Source: Burkholderia pyrrocinia (GTDB taxonomy: Bacteria; Pseudomonadota; Gammaproteobacteria; Burkholderiales; Burkholderiaceae). Taken from it: a DNA stretch of 64,000 nucleotides. The position numbers and the translations under genes are program-made. Under the pieces are notes generated by a model. The model ran no database searches. It was not told the origin of the DNA and worked only from the letters and a program-made list of their open reading frames with translations. The stretch lies in assembly GCF_003330765.1 (NCBI RefSeq), contig NZ_CP024903.1, positions 2,604,001-2,668,000 on the forward strand, in the 5' to 3' direction. Shown piece after piece: positions 1-7,138 of this stretch (position 1 is its first letter; the number at the start of each line of letters is the position of its first letter).

Positions 1-486
1 AGGGAGGTAATGCGTGGTCAACGCCTCCGCCAGGAAGCTGCTGTGATCAATGACTTCCCGCACCCGCAATGCAAGCTCGCCGTCCCCCACCGTGACGACC
101 TGATCCTTTTCCACCCGCTCACCCAATCGGGCGACATCGACCGGGACCACGCGCTCGATCGAGTCGGTTTCGACGCCCGTAGCAAAAGTCAGCTGCGTCC
201 CCTTCTCGATAAGGTGCCTCGACTCGGGAAGCATGCCGATCCGGAATTTCGCCCCCGGGAAAGGGAGATCGAGCATCAGCTCAATGTCGCCGCCTCGTTC
301 CTCCTGAACCTGCCGAAAGAGCTTCATCCGCCGGCCATGCTCCTCCAGCCCGAGCTGTGCTGCCAGGTTGTACCTGAATAATCTGACGCCGGCGTGGCCA
401 AGTTCCCGCAGCATCTCGCTGCCGCACGTTGCCTGCCCAATCGTCGCAGCAATCCATGGCACGCTGATCTCGTTCGCATCAGCCAT
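1..486 (-). CDS. Pyruvate-kinase-like protein, partial (runs off left edge)
   Basis: The minus strand is open for 162 codons from an ATG at 486 to the window edge, so only the N-terminal part is visible. The translation follows the pyruvate kinase fold: an ATIGQAT segment near residue 14 (family ATIGPAS), AGVRLFRYNLA near residue 33 (family AGMNVARLNFSHG), MLDLPFPGAKFRIG near residue 72, then a B-domain-like stretch containing VTVGDGELALRV. Arg and Asn of the RLNFSHG motif are kept, but the SHG residues are replaced and the LDxxGP segment is altered. A normal glycolytic enzyme is therefore doubtful. A GGAGGTG ribosome site lies 7 nt upstream, and the start overlaps the end of the ASCH gene by 8 nt, so it is translationally coupled to the peptide cluster. 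Its role is unknown. It could act on a phosphoenolpyruvate- or nucleotide-linked intermediate. Confidence 0.72.
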   Translation of the reverse strand, partial: MADANEISVPWIAATIGQATCGSEMLRELGHAGVRLFRYNLAAQLGLEEHGRRMKLFRQVQEERGGDIELMLDLPFPGAKFRIGMLPESRHLIEKGTQLTFATGVETDSIERVVPVDVARLGERVEKDQVVTVGDGELALRVREVIDHSSFLAEALTTHYLP

Positions 487-943
487 AGCGACGCACCTCC
501 AACGCACGTTGGAGTTCGGGATAGTTCGACAGGTAGAAGAAATACTGCGGCGGATGGAAACCCATCACGCGGAGTTCAGCGAGGGAGAAAGGGGGAAACT
601 CCCGAAATTCCTCGATTGGAATGGCATAGCCTCCTTGCGTCGACATCAGGTATTCCTCCACGGCCGGGCCATTGCCCGGCAGCATCTGTTCAGCCAGGCG
701 GCCAATTTCCTGGGGCGAGCCGTAGATCGGCGCACCGAGTTTCATGTAGGCAGACAGTTCCTTCCTGGATCCGCTTCGATAGATATAGGCAATACACGGA
801 CCGCTGCGCCAGCGCTTGCGAAATTCAAGCTTCTTCACACCTGACTTGATGAGTTCGTACGCGCGATCCTGCAGGCTCAATACGATTTCCGTGGACACGA
901 CAGGCTCAACGGCTGGAAGATCGATGCACATTTGGGTACTCAT
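479..943 (-). CDS. ASCH (PUA-like) domain protein
   Basis: This is a 154-residue protein from the ATG at 943, preceded by a GGAG site. That start overlaps the stop of the upstream methyltransferase gene (ATGA). The segment from residue 19 (EIVLSLQDRAYELIKSGVKKLEFRKRW, in two runs) matches the start of ASCH domains. The later pieces YIYRSG, GYAIPI and PPQYFFYL fit the same fold. ASCH domains are PUA-like nucleic-acid or nucleotide-binding modules, often linked to RNA or translation. No enzymatic function can be assigned. It sits inside the coupled operon of the RiPP cluster, so it may bind RNA, control the operon, or handle a tRNA- or nucleotide-linked intermediate. These roles are inference. 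Confidence 0.68.
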   Translation of the reverse strand: MSTQMCIDLPAVEPVVSTEIVLSLQDRAYELIKSGVKKLEFRKRWRSGPCIAYIYRSGSRKELSAYMKLGAPIYGSPQEIGRLAEQMLPGNGPAVEEYLMSTQGGYAIPIEEFREFPPFSLAELRVMGFHPPQYFFYLSNYPELQRALEVRRYG

Positions 944-1779
944 AACTGCTCCAATGGATAGTCGGTGCGGGTTCGTAATTCGGCGACTTCGACAAGCCCC
1001 CACGGCCTGACTTCATGCGCTCGCTCACTATCTGCCTCTAAATATTCGGCAAAATTCTGAACGGTACTCCCGGGGGCAGCGTAATCGATCGTGCGTCGTG
1101 CTGCGCAAAAGGTCGAAAGCGGATCCATGGAAAGCAATTTCTTCCGCTTGAGCGCCTTGTTCCAGGCCCAGAATCGCCATTGGGTGTGGTTGGTGCGACG
1201 CGCCGGTTGCTCGACTAAGCACATGCCGTCGACCGTCATGTCCTTCGAGCGATAGTACGTGTCGAAGAAGAGCGGACCGAACTGGAAGTATCCGTGGTCG
1301 ACATATCCCGCTGTCGGTGTCATATGGATAATCGTCCCCCCGGGCCGTAGCGCACTGACCAGGTTCTCCATGACCTGCACGGGATTGATGATGTGCTCCA
1401 GTGTTCCCGCATCAATGACCAGGCCGTATTTCGATTTCAGCCCGTCCGGCAGGGGCTGCGTCAAGTCGTGAATGACGTCGGCACCCTGATAGCCATCGAT
1501 ATCCATCGCCTCCACGTCGACGTCACCGAGCAACATGCGCAGGACGCAAACGTCATTCGTGTAAGCGGAGAAGCGATCCGGATCCAGGCCGACGATGTTC
1601 GGCCCGTCGGACTCGGGTGGCTGCGCGTACGGCTCTTCGCCCTGTGCCCTGATCGCCCAAGCGACATCCGTGCGGCGACCGAAAACCATCTGCCGACCCA
1701 GAAGCAGCACGGGACCACTCAGCGACAGTCGCGATTTCAACCAAGCTAGATAACGCACACTGCTCAGCGAGAAACTCAT
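940..1779 (-). CDS. SAM-dependent methyltransferase-like protein (279 aa)
   Basis: A class I methyltransferase-like fold is suggested by VIDAGTLEHIINP (residues 121-133) followed by ALRPGGTIIHMTP, the usual post-I and motif III layout. The N-terminal motif I is degenerate: the segment VLLLGRQMVF lacks the GxGxG loop. Either the substrate site has diverged or the SAM site is unusual. The ATG at 1779 overlaps the stop of the oxygenase gene upstream by ATGA, and the gene's own stop overlaps the next start in the same way. This is one of three methyltransferase-like genes in the cluster. The likely substrate is the exported peptide or a small building block, but nothing in the sequence fixes it. 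Confidence 0.72.
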   Translation of the reverse strand: MSFSLSSVRYLAWLKSRLSLSGPVLLLGRQMVFGRRTDVAWAIRAQGEEPYAQPPESDGPNIVGLDPDRFSAYTNDVCVLRMLLGDVDVEAMDIDGYQGADVIHDLTQPLPDGLKSKYGLVIDAGTLEHIINPVQVMENLVSALRPGGTIIHMTPTAGYVDHGYFQFGPLFFDTYYRSKDMTVDGMCLVEQPARRTNHTQWRFWAWNKALKRKKLLSMDPLSTFCAARRTIDYAAPGSTVQNFAEYLEADSERAHEVRPWGLVEVAELRTRTDYPLEQL

Positions 1780-2597
1780 CGGGTACGGTCCTCGCGACGT
1801 GTGATGCCCAGCGCCTCCATGAGCGCCAGACACGGAATCATGTGCTTCTTGGGCGCGAACGCGGACCAATTGGCCTGATTGTTGAACAATTGATTTTCGA
1901 TCGGCTCTGAATAGTGATTCAAAGACACCGCGGCCGAAGAGCACTTACGCTCCATCCATCTCGGCGCATAATCCAGAAACAATACTTTGCGAGTCGTGGA
2001 TGAGAGGTTCGGTTTACGGGTATGCCAGACACGGCGCTCGAAGATGATCGCGTCGCCTACATTGACCAGTACGGGAACCGCAAGGGCGTCCAGGTCGGCA
2101 TCCGGCCTGGTGGGCCATTTATGGCTCCCCGGAATGACGTGAAAATTACCTGTGCCAAGTTGCGTGCCGTCCGTTAGCCACACCGATGTCTTGATCGAAT
2201 AGCGAGGTTCAGCGCCGCCCACGTGCTCGCGGGAAATGCGTCCGCCATCGGTATGAAACTCCATCGCCGCCTTGTCGGGGGCCTGGGGAGGATTGATCGT
2301 AAACCCCGCGTAATTCACATAAATATTCGGCCCAAGAAGCGCCAGCATGGTGCCGAGAAGACGCGTTTCCCGGGCGACGGACCGCACCGCATCGACTGCC
2401 TCTACTTCCGCGCCCGCGATCTCCACCTTGCTATGCGGGCGATCCGGATCAGCGCCGCGCCGCCACGCCGAATCCGCGCGGCGACTCAGTTCGGTCACGG
2501 TATCCCGATCAATCAGATTTCGGACAATGGCGAAACCATTGATCTCTATCTCATCGCATAGTCGATGAATGTCGGTAAGCATGTCTTGTTCGCTCAT
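1776..2597 (-). CDS. PhyH-type Fe(II)/2-oxoglutarate oxygenase (second copy)
   Basis: The 273-residue protein belongs to the phytanoyl-CoA dioxygenase family. The metal triad is readable as His115-x-Asp117 (FHTDGG) and His192 (WHTRKPN). Arg203 is a plausible 2-oxoglutarate anchor. PGSHK after the first pair is also typical. Longer in-frame starts exist (2615, 2645), but the ATG at 2597 forms an ATGA overlap with the preceding gene and fits the coupled layout. It follows directly after another PhyH-like gene of clearly different sequence, so the two probably act at different positions or in sequence. Expected chemistry is C-H hydroxylation. The peptide core, a free amino acid, or another cluster metabolite could be the substrate. 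Confidence 0.8.
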   Translation of the reverse strand: MSEQDMLTDIHRLCDEIEINGFAIVRNLIDRDTVTELSRRADSAWRRGADPDRPHSKVEIAGAEVEAVDAVRSVARETRLLGTMLALLGPNIYVNYAGFTINPPQAPDKAAMEFHTDGGRISREHVGGAEPRYSIKTSVWLTDGTQLGTGNFHVIPGSHKWPTRPDADLDALAVPVLVNVGDAIIFERRVWHTRKPNLSSTTRKVLFLDYAPRWMERKCSSAAVSLNHYSEPIENQLFNNQANWSAFAPKKHMIPCLALMEALGITRREDRTR

Positions 2598-3367
2598 GGC
2601 CAGTAGTGACTCCATGGATCCGCTGGCTCCATCAGAAGATTGCATAACAGCGCGTCATTCGCATGATTCGCCAGCAGGTCGGACACGCGAAATGGCTGCT
2701 TCCGGCACAGCCATGTAACCGAATACTCGACGAACACGGCCAGCCGTTCGTGATCCGAGTGATTCCAGGTTCGGGTATGAAGTGTGCGTCGGTCGAAGAA
2801 CGTCACGTCCCCGGCTTCAGCCTCCACGTCGAAAATGTCGAGGGTCGCGGGATCCAATGTTTCCACCACCGACCGACCGAGTGCCTGCGTGCGCGGAAAG
2901 AGCCGCAGATTGCCGCCGCCCTTTGCAACGTTCGATAGCCAAACAGCCGCCTTCAATGTCAGTCGCGGCGCGCTGGCCATGGCCAGATCCCGCTCGATCC
3001 ACGCGCCATCGCGATGGACGCCCACGCCGGTCGAGGCATCGTATCCAAGCGCGATTGACTTGTCGCTCGCCGCTAGCACTCCATCCTCCCGCCCCGTGGA
3101 GACGACCTCCAACAAGCTCAGCTTCACGTCGGTAGACAGTGCCGCGCGTGCTGTCCGGACCAGCGCCGGATGCGTCACTAGCGTGGAGAAGCTCAGTGCA
3201 TCCGCGCCAGTCGGCCGCGCAACAACATGCACGCCAGTCCTGTTCACGGCGGCGATACAGCGTTTCGCATGCGCTCTGATGGACGACACAAGGTCGCCAG
3301 TTAGTGCGCCACGACAGTGCACAAAGCCGTTCTCATCCAGATTCTCCGCCCATCGTTGACTGTCCAT
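2594..3367 (-). CDS. PhyH-type Fe(II)/2-oxoglutarate oxygenase (first copy)
   Basis: The 257-residue protein carries His118-x-Asp120 (GVHRDGAW) and His197 (RRTLHTRT), with Arg208 suitable for 2-oxoglutarate. This is the PhyH arrangement. The ATG at 3367 lies 1 nt after the upstream methyltransferase stop, with GGGG ahead of it. The longer reading frame upstream of that point is the antisense-like shadow of the methyltransferase gene and is not used. The stop overlaps the next oxygenase start (ATGA). The metal ligands are intact, so an active oxygenase is expected. Substrate unknown. Confidence 0.8.
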   Translation of the reverse strand: MDSQRWAENLDENGFVHCRGALTGDLVSSIRAHAKRCIAAVNRTGVHVVARPTGADALSFSTLVTHPALVRTARAALSTDVKLSLLEVVSTGREDGVLAASDKSIALGYDASTGVGVHRDGAWIERDLAMASAPRLTLKAAVWLSNVAKGGGNLRLFPRTQALGRSVVETLDPATLDIFDVEAEAGDVTFFDRRTLHTRTWNHSDHERLAVFVEYSVTWLCRKQPFRVSDLLANHANDALLCNLLMEPADPWSHYWP

Positions 3368-3368
3368 G

Positions 3369-4049
3369 TCATCCCCGTCCACGAAACAGTAGGATTCCAA
3401 CGTAATGGTCCTGATTGGCAAGTGGCACAGTCGAAACCTCAACCTCCTCGAAGCCCAGGCTCGACAACTGGTCCGGCAGCCCATCCAAGCATTGCGCGCG
3501 CCCGCCCAGTCGCTCCGCATACGCGGCGCTGAAGATCCAGGACGCGCCGAACAACACGCCGCCTCGCGCCAGACGCTGCTTCGCATTGCCAAGAAAGCTC
3601 CTCACCTCGTCGTCGGTTTGAGCGAGGCCAAGCAGGCCGAAAGCGGAAATCGAGTGGAACCGGTGCATCGGCGGCCAATCGGAAAATGCATCGAATGCGA
3701 TTGCTGTCAACGGCACCCGGCTGAGCAAATCCAGGTGCTGAGCGGATCGACCAAGATACTCGGCGGCCTCCCGATATCCGGCTGGCCAGTCCCTTGTCTG
3801 GACCAATTGGCACGTGATGTGAGGAGCCGAGATGGAGCGATCGGCCAGAACGATCGAAGAAAGATCCGCGCGTGCAGCGCTAGCCCAGAAGAATGAGCAG
3901 GGCCCGGCGCCCACGTCAAGCCAGTCGCCAGCCTGAAAAGCGCGCGACGCCCATTCAAGACACTCCTCCGCGCCATATCCCCGCAATAAGGCAGTATGGT
4001 AATTTTCACGGAAGTAATTTTCGTAATACTGATCAGTGTAATCAATCAT
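3369..4049 (-). CDS. Class I SAM-dependent methyltransferase (226 aa)
   Basis: Motif I is clear as WLDVGAGPCSFF (residues 43-54), followed by an acidic segment around VLADRS. The N-terminus (YTDQYYENYFRENY) resembles the small-molecule N-methyltransferases of the NNMT/PNMT type, which act on amines, though the similarity is only by eye. It starts 3 nt after the stop of the next upstream methyltransferase and ends 1 nt before the oxygenase gene, so it is clearly part of the same transcript. A methyl donor role for SAM is expected. With a SAM decarboxylase homologue nearby, transfer of another SAM-derived group cannot be excluded. No GGGDG spermidine-synthase motif is present. Confidence 0.75.
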   Translation of the reverse strand: MIDYTDQYYENYFRENYHTALLRGYGAEECLEWASRAFQAGDWLDVGAGPCSFFWASAARADLSSIVLADRSISAPHITCQLVQTRDWPAGYREAAEYLGRSAQHLDLLSRVPLTAIAFDAFSDWPPMHRFHSISAFGLLGLAQTDDEVRSFLGNAKQRLARGGVLFGASWIFSAAYAERLGGRAQCLDGLPDQLSSLGFEEVEVSTVPLANQDHYVGILLFRGRG

Positions 4050-4052
4050 AAA

Positions 4053-4889
4053 TCAGCGTTTGCAAACCTTGTAAATCAACCGTGCCCCATCGCACGCCTG
4101 CCTTCGGGAATATCCTCGCCAGACGGCCTCGACAAGCAAGCCGGCGCCATCACAATATTTCCTGAACTGTGAATCATCGTATAGCCACAATTTGACACTG
4201 GCCCGCTGGCGCTCGATCTCCATCCCTTCCTTCAGATTCACGTACTCGAAATCGAAGTCGATAAAATTCCGCCGTCGAGTGTGACTAACGTAGCGCCGCA
4301 TCACGGAGTCGCCACCAAGGGATTTCTCCCAGCTCAACCACCTTTCCGAGTCTTTCCGTCGTACATCAAAATAGGAAGGCACGCCATGTCCAGATAGGAA
4401 CGTCGCCATATCGATGATCGCGATACCGCCTGGCATCAGGGCGCCATGGATGCTCGATAGCACCAGCCCGATCTCGGTCGGATCAAACATTTGGATCGCT
4501 TCGGCCTGCACGACGATATTCGCGTACCTTTCTCCGGGCAATTCCAGTATGTTTCCAATCAGTGCATTGCCCGAATCACCGCCAGCCGCCTCCAGCCTTT
4601 CCTTCAGGATTCGGACCATCTCGACTTCCAGATCCATGAAGTGGGTCATTGGTCTGTCAAGAAAAATCGGCAGTAAACGTCCCACCCCGCAGGGGACGAC
4701 CAAGGTCGGCCCCGGTGCGTTATCCAGCAGGGACCGATAGAACTCAAAATCGCGATCATCGCATTGCTCCAGATGATAGGTCCTTGCGCGATATCCATAG
4801 TTACCCATGGCCCCGACAGACGGCAGGGCGCGATGGTTTTTCTCACCCTCCAAATGAGCGCCACATGTGGAATTCAAGGCTTTTTGCAC
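4053..4889 (-). CDS. SAM-dependent methyltransferase-like protein (about 278 aa)
   Basis: A class I methyltransferase fold is suggested by YRARTYHLEQ at the domain start, then TLVVPCGVGRLLPIF as motif I, IVVQAEAIQMFDP, and LMPGGIAIIDMAT. Motif I has Cys-Gly in place of the usual Gly-x-Gly start. Three starts are possible: TTG 4913, GTG 4889 and ATG 4808. The GTG is preferred because AGGGAG lies 9 nt upstream of it on the coding strand, while the other two have poor sites. The gene follows speD by about 50 nt and is 3 nt from the next gene. It is probably a tailoring enzyme of the peptide cluster, with unknown substrate. Confidence 0.68.
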   Translation of the reverse strand: MQKALNSTCGAHLEGEKNHRALPSVGAMGNYGYRARTYHLEQCDDRDFEFYRSLLDNAPGPTLVVPCGVGRLLPIFLDRPMTHFMDLEVEMVRILKERLEAAGGDSGNALIGNILELPGERYANIVVQAEAIQMFDPTEIGLVLSSIHGALMPGGIAIIDMATFLSGHGVPSYFDVRRKDSERWLSWEKSLGGDSVMRRYVSHTRRRNFIDFDFEYVNLKEGMEIERQRASVKLWLYDDSQFRKYCDGAGLLVEAVWRGYSRRQACDGARLIYKVCKR

Positions 4890-4941
4890 CCGGCTATGCT
4901 CCCTTTTTATCAAGCGGCACTCACATTACTCACGGAATTCT

Positions 4942-5364
4942 TCAGACATGATTTTCCAGACGCTCGCGCGAGCTGGAACCATCGTGCAATCGCTCCACCG
5001 ATAAATACTCTGCCCCTTGCTGCCTTCCCCTTATGAACTCGCGGATATTGACGCGCTTTGCCCCAAGCAATTCGACCAATCTGTCGATCGCCCGATGGGG
5101 GGATGCCGCCGCGCCGCACATATACACATCCACCGCCGCATATTTATGCTCAGGCCACGTATGAATTGATAAATGAGATTCGGCCAGAAACAGGAGCACG
5201 CTGACACCCTGAGGAGAAAACTTGTGCCCATTGGAAACGATGATCGACGCCCCGCCATCCAGTGCCGCCATTTCGCATGCTTTTTTCACGTACGAATAAT
5301 CCGCCAAAAGTGACTCATCACAATCACTTAACTCGCACAGCAGGTGTGTCGCGCTTGTTTCCAT
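4942..5364 (-). CDS. speD: S-adenosylmethionine decarboxylase proenzyme homologue
   Basis: The 140-residue protein is of the short bacterial SpeD type. The self-processing site is present as AESHLSIHTWPE, where Glu62-Ser63 is the expected cleavage bond that makes the pyruvoyl cofactor. His68 and Cys83 (YMCGAA) supply the other conserved residues. The family decarboxylates SAM to give the aminopropyl donor for polyamines. No aminopropyltransferase of the SpeE type is adjacent. The gene sits between export genes and methyltransferase-like genes of a RiPP cluster, so it may supply decarboxylated SAM for peptide modification, or a polyamine. Some SpeD relatives decarboxylate arginine or ornithine instead, so the substrate is not certain. 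Confidence 0.88.
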   Translation of the reverse strand: METSATHLLCELSDCDESLLADYSYVKKACEMAALDGGASIIVSNGHKFSPQGVSVLLFLAESHLSIHTWPEHKYAAVDVYMCGAAASPHRAIDRLVELLGAKRVNIREFIRGRQQGAEYLSVERLHDGSSSRERLENHV

Positions 5365-5488
5365 TTTTGCTCATTGCCACATTGCTTGATTTTCTGGTCA
5401 CCCGGATTCCAGGGGCGTTCTCTTCTTTGCGGCCGGACGACAACGTGATCCGAACAGCGCCACGTCGCGTTCATGGTCCGCTCATTGG

Positions 5489-6967
5489 TCATCGCGCGGA
5501 CGTATCGCCTCCCAGCGTTTGATAGAGCATCACAAAATTCTGCAGCTGGCTCAGGCGGGTCCGTGCCAGCAAAAGCTCCGCGTTACGATGCGCCTCCTGG
5601 GCGTCAAGCCACATGCGCAGCGCGACCGCGCCCGCGCGATAGCGAATTTCGTAGATGTGCTCGGCCTCTCTCGCGGCAGTCAGACTACGCGCCCGAAAGT
5701 CGGCCTGTTCGGCCAGACGAACGCGCGCCGACAGCGCGCTTTCGACGTCCGAGAAGGCCTGATAGAGCGCTTGGCGAAATCCGATGACCGCCGACTCGTA
5801 CTCCACTTGCGCGATGCGCGTGTCGACGCGCATCGCCTTAAGATTGAGAAATGGCAAGTTCAGGCCAGCGCCAAGGATCGCCACCGGATTCGCCAGCAGG
5901 CTACCGAGCGAGGTGCTGCTCGATCCCACCGCACTGGTCAGCGACAGGTTCGGGTAGTAGCTAGTGCGAACCACATCGACATTGGCGAGACTCTGGCGCA
6001 ACCGGAGTTCGGCAGCACGCATATCAGGGCGTCGCCCCAGCAGATCCGCAGGCAGCCCGCCCTCCACCACCGGCAATGCTCCGGCTGGCAATGCCGGCGG
6101 CTCCTGGCCGAGCACCTCTTCCAGCACATTGCTGTTAGGCGCCGCGTTGAACATAATCGCCAGCGCGTTGCGCGTTTCGACCTGAGACTGACGCAACTGC
6201 GACAGGCTGCTCTTTTGCGTCAGAACCGTCTGCTCCGCTTCCCGACGCTCGAGCGCGGATACGATCCCCGCCAGATTCTGGGCATTTACGAGTTGCTGCG
6301 TGTGCAATGCCGTCGCGAGGCTCTGCTCTTCGGAGGCTAGCCGCTGGTTGAGGTACGCCAGGCGCCAGTAAAGGTTCGCCGTGGTGGCGATCACATTGAG
6401 GCGTGCTGTTTCGCGATCCGCCTCGGACGCCAGAAGTGCCCATTCAGCGATGCTCCGCTGCTGCGCAAGTCGGCCCCACAGGTCGATCGTGTAACTCACA
6501 GTTCCGCGCGACATGCCGATGTTGTTCCGTGTCGCCTCGCCGCTATCCAAGTGAAAATCACGACGGACATTAACGCCAGCCTCGGACCCGAACTGGAGCG
6601 GGTCGCCCGCGAGTCCGGCGCGAATCTGGGCCTTCCGCACGTTCAGCGCGGCGGTGGCGAGATTGTTGTTGCGCGACAGCGCCTCGGCAATGAGTCGTTC
6701 GAGCCGGGCATCGCCAAAACGCGTCCACCAGGGCGCTGCATCCGTCGTCGCATGTGCGTCCACGACGTTCGCCTGAACCCAACGCGCCGGCACATCGAGC
6801 GATGGCCGTTCATAGACACTGCCCGCGCACCCAGCAAACACGGCGCTGAACGGGATCAATGCGCCGACAAAGCAATGTTTCAGCCGCGGGAAGGTGATCT
6901 CACGCATCGCGTGCGCGACAACTGGCGACGCGCGGCGAGGCCTGCCAGGAATGGGCATGTTGCGCAT
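5489..6967 (-). CDS. Outer-membrane efflux lipoprotein (TolC/NodT family)
   Basis: This is the outer-membrane channel of a tripartite exporter. A signal region ends in a lipobox-like VFAGC, the mature N-terminus carries YERPSLDVPARW, and two repeated OEP domains follow, with LYWRLAYLNQRL in the first and YYPNLSLTSAVG in the second. This is the NodT-type arrangement. The start is ambiguous. The ATG at 6967 has GGGA upstream but gives a long signal, while the ATG at 6907 gives a standard 26-residue lipoprotein signal but no ribosome site. Together with the HlyD and ABC genes just upstream it completes a type I secretion path from cytoplasm to outside. Export of the processed core peptide does not therefore need the host TolC. 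Confidence 0.88.
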   Translation of the reverse strand: MRNMPIPGRPRRASPVVAHAMREITFPRLKHCFVGALIPFSAVFAGCAGSVYERPSLDVPARWVQANVVDAHATTDAAPWWTRFGDARLERLIAEALSRNNNLATAALNVRKAQIRAGLAGDPLQFGSEAGVNVRRDFHLDSGEATRNNIGMSRGTVSYTIDLWGRLAQQRSIAEWALLASEADRETARLNVIATTANLYWRLAYLNQRLASEEQSLATALHTQQLVNAQNLAGIVSALERREAEQTVLTQKSSLSQLRQSQVETRNALAIMFNAAPNSNVLEEVLGQEPPALPAGALPVVEGGLPADLLGRRPDMRAAELRLRQSLANVDVVRTSYYPNLSLTSAVGSSSTSLGSLLANPVAILGAGLNLPFLNLKAMRVDTRIAQVEYESAVIGFRQALYQAFSDVESALSARVRLAEQADFRARSLTAAREAEHIYEIRYRAGAVALRMWLDAQEAHRNAELLLARTRLSQLQNFVMLYQTLGGDTSAR

Positions 6968-7138
6968 GTTATTCCCGTGAGGCAGATCCTTGTTTGTAAA
7001 CGGCATGATTACACTCGAGACCCAATCACAAGACACAATTCAGGCATCACGTCACCATTGAAGCCAGATATTGCGAACATGAAGACTGCCCCTCCACACG
7101 AAGCCTGGTCGACCAATTGCCTGCCACCACGGGCCCGG

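Noticed and set aside
10..849. Plus-strand open frames of 123-158 codons at the left edge
   Set aside because: They lie antisense to the pyruvate-kinase-like and ASCH genes, show no family features, and lack ribosome sites that fit.
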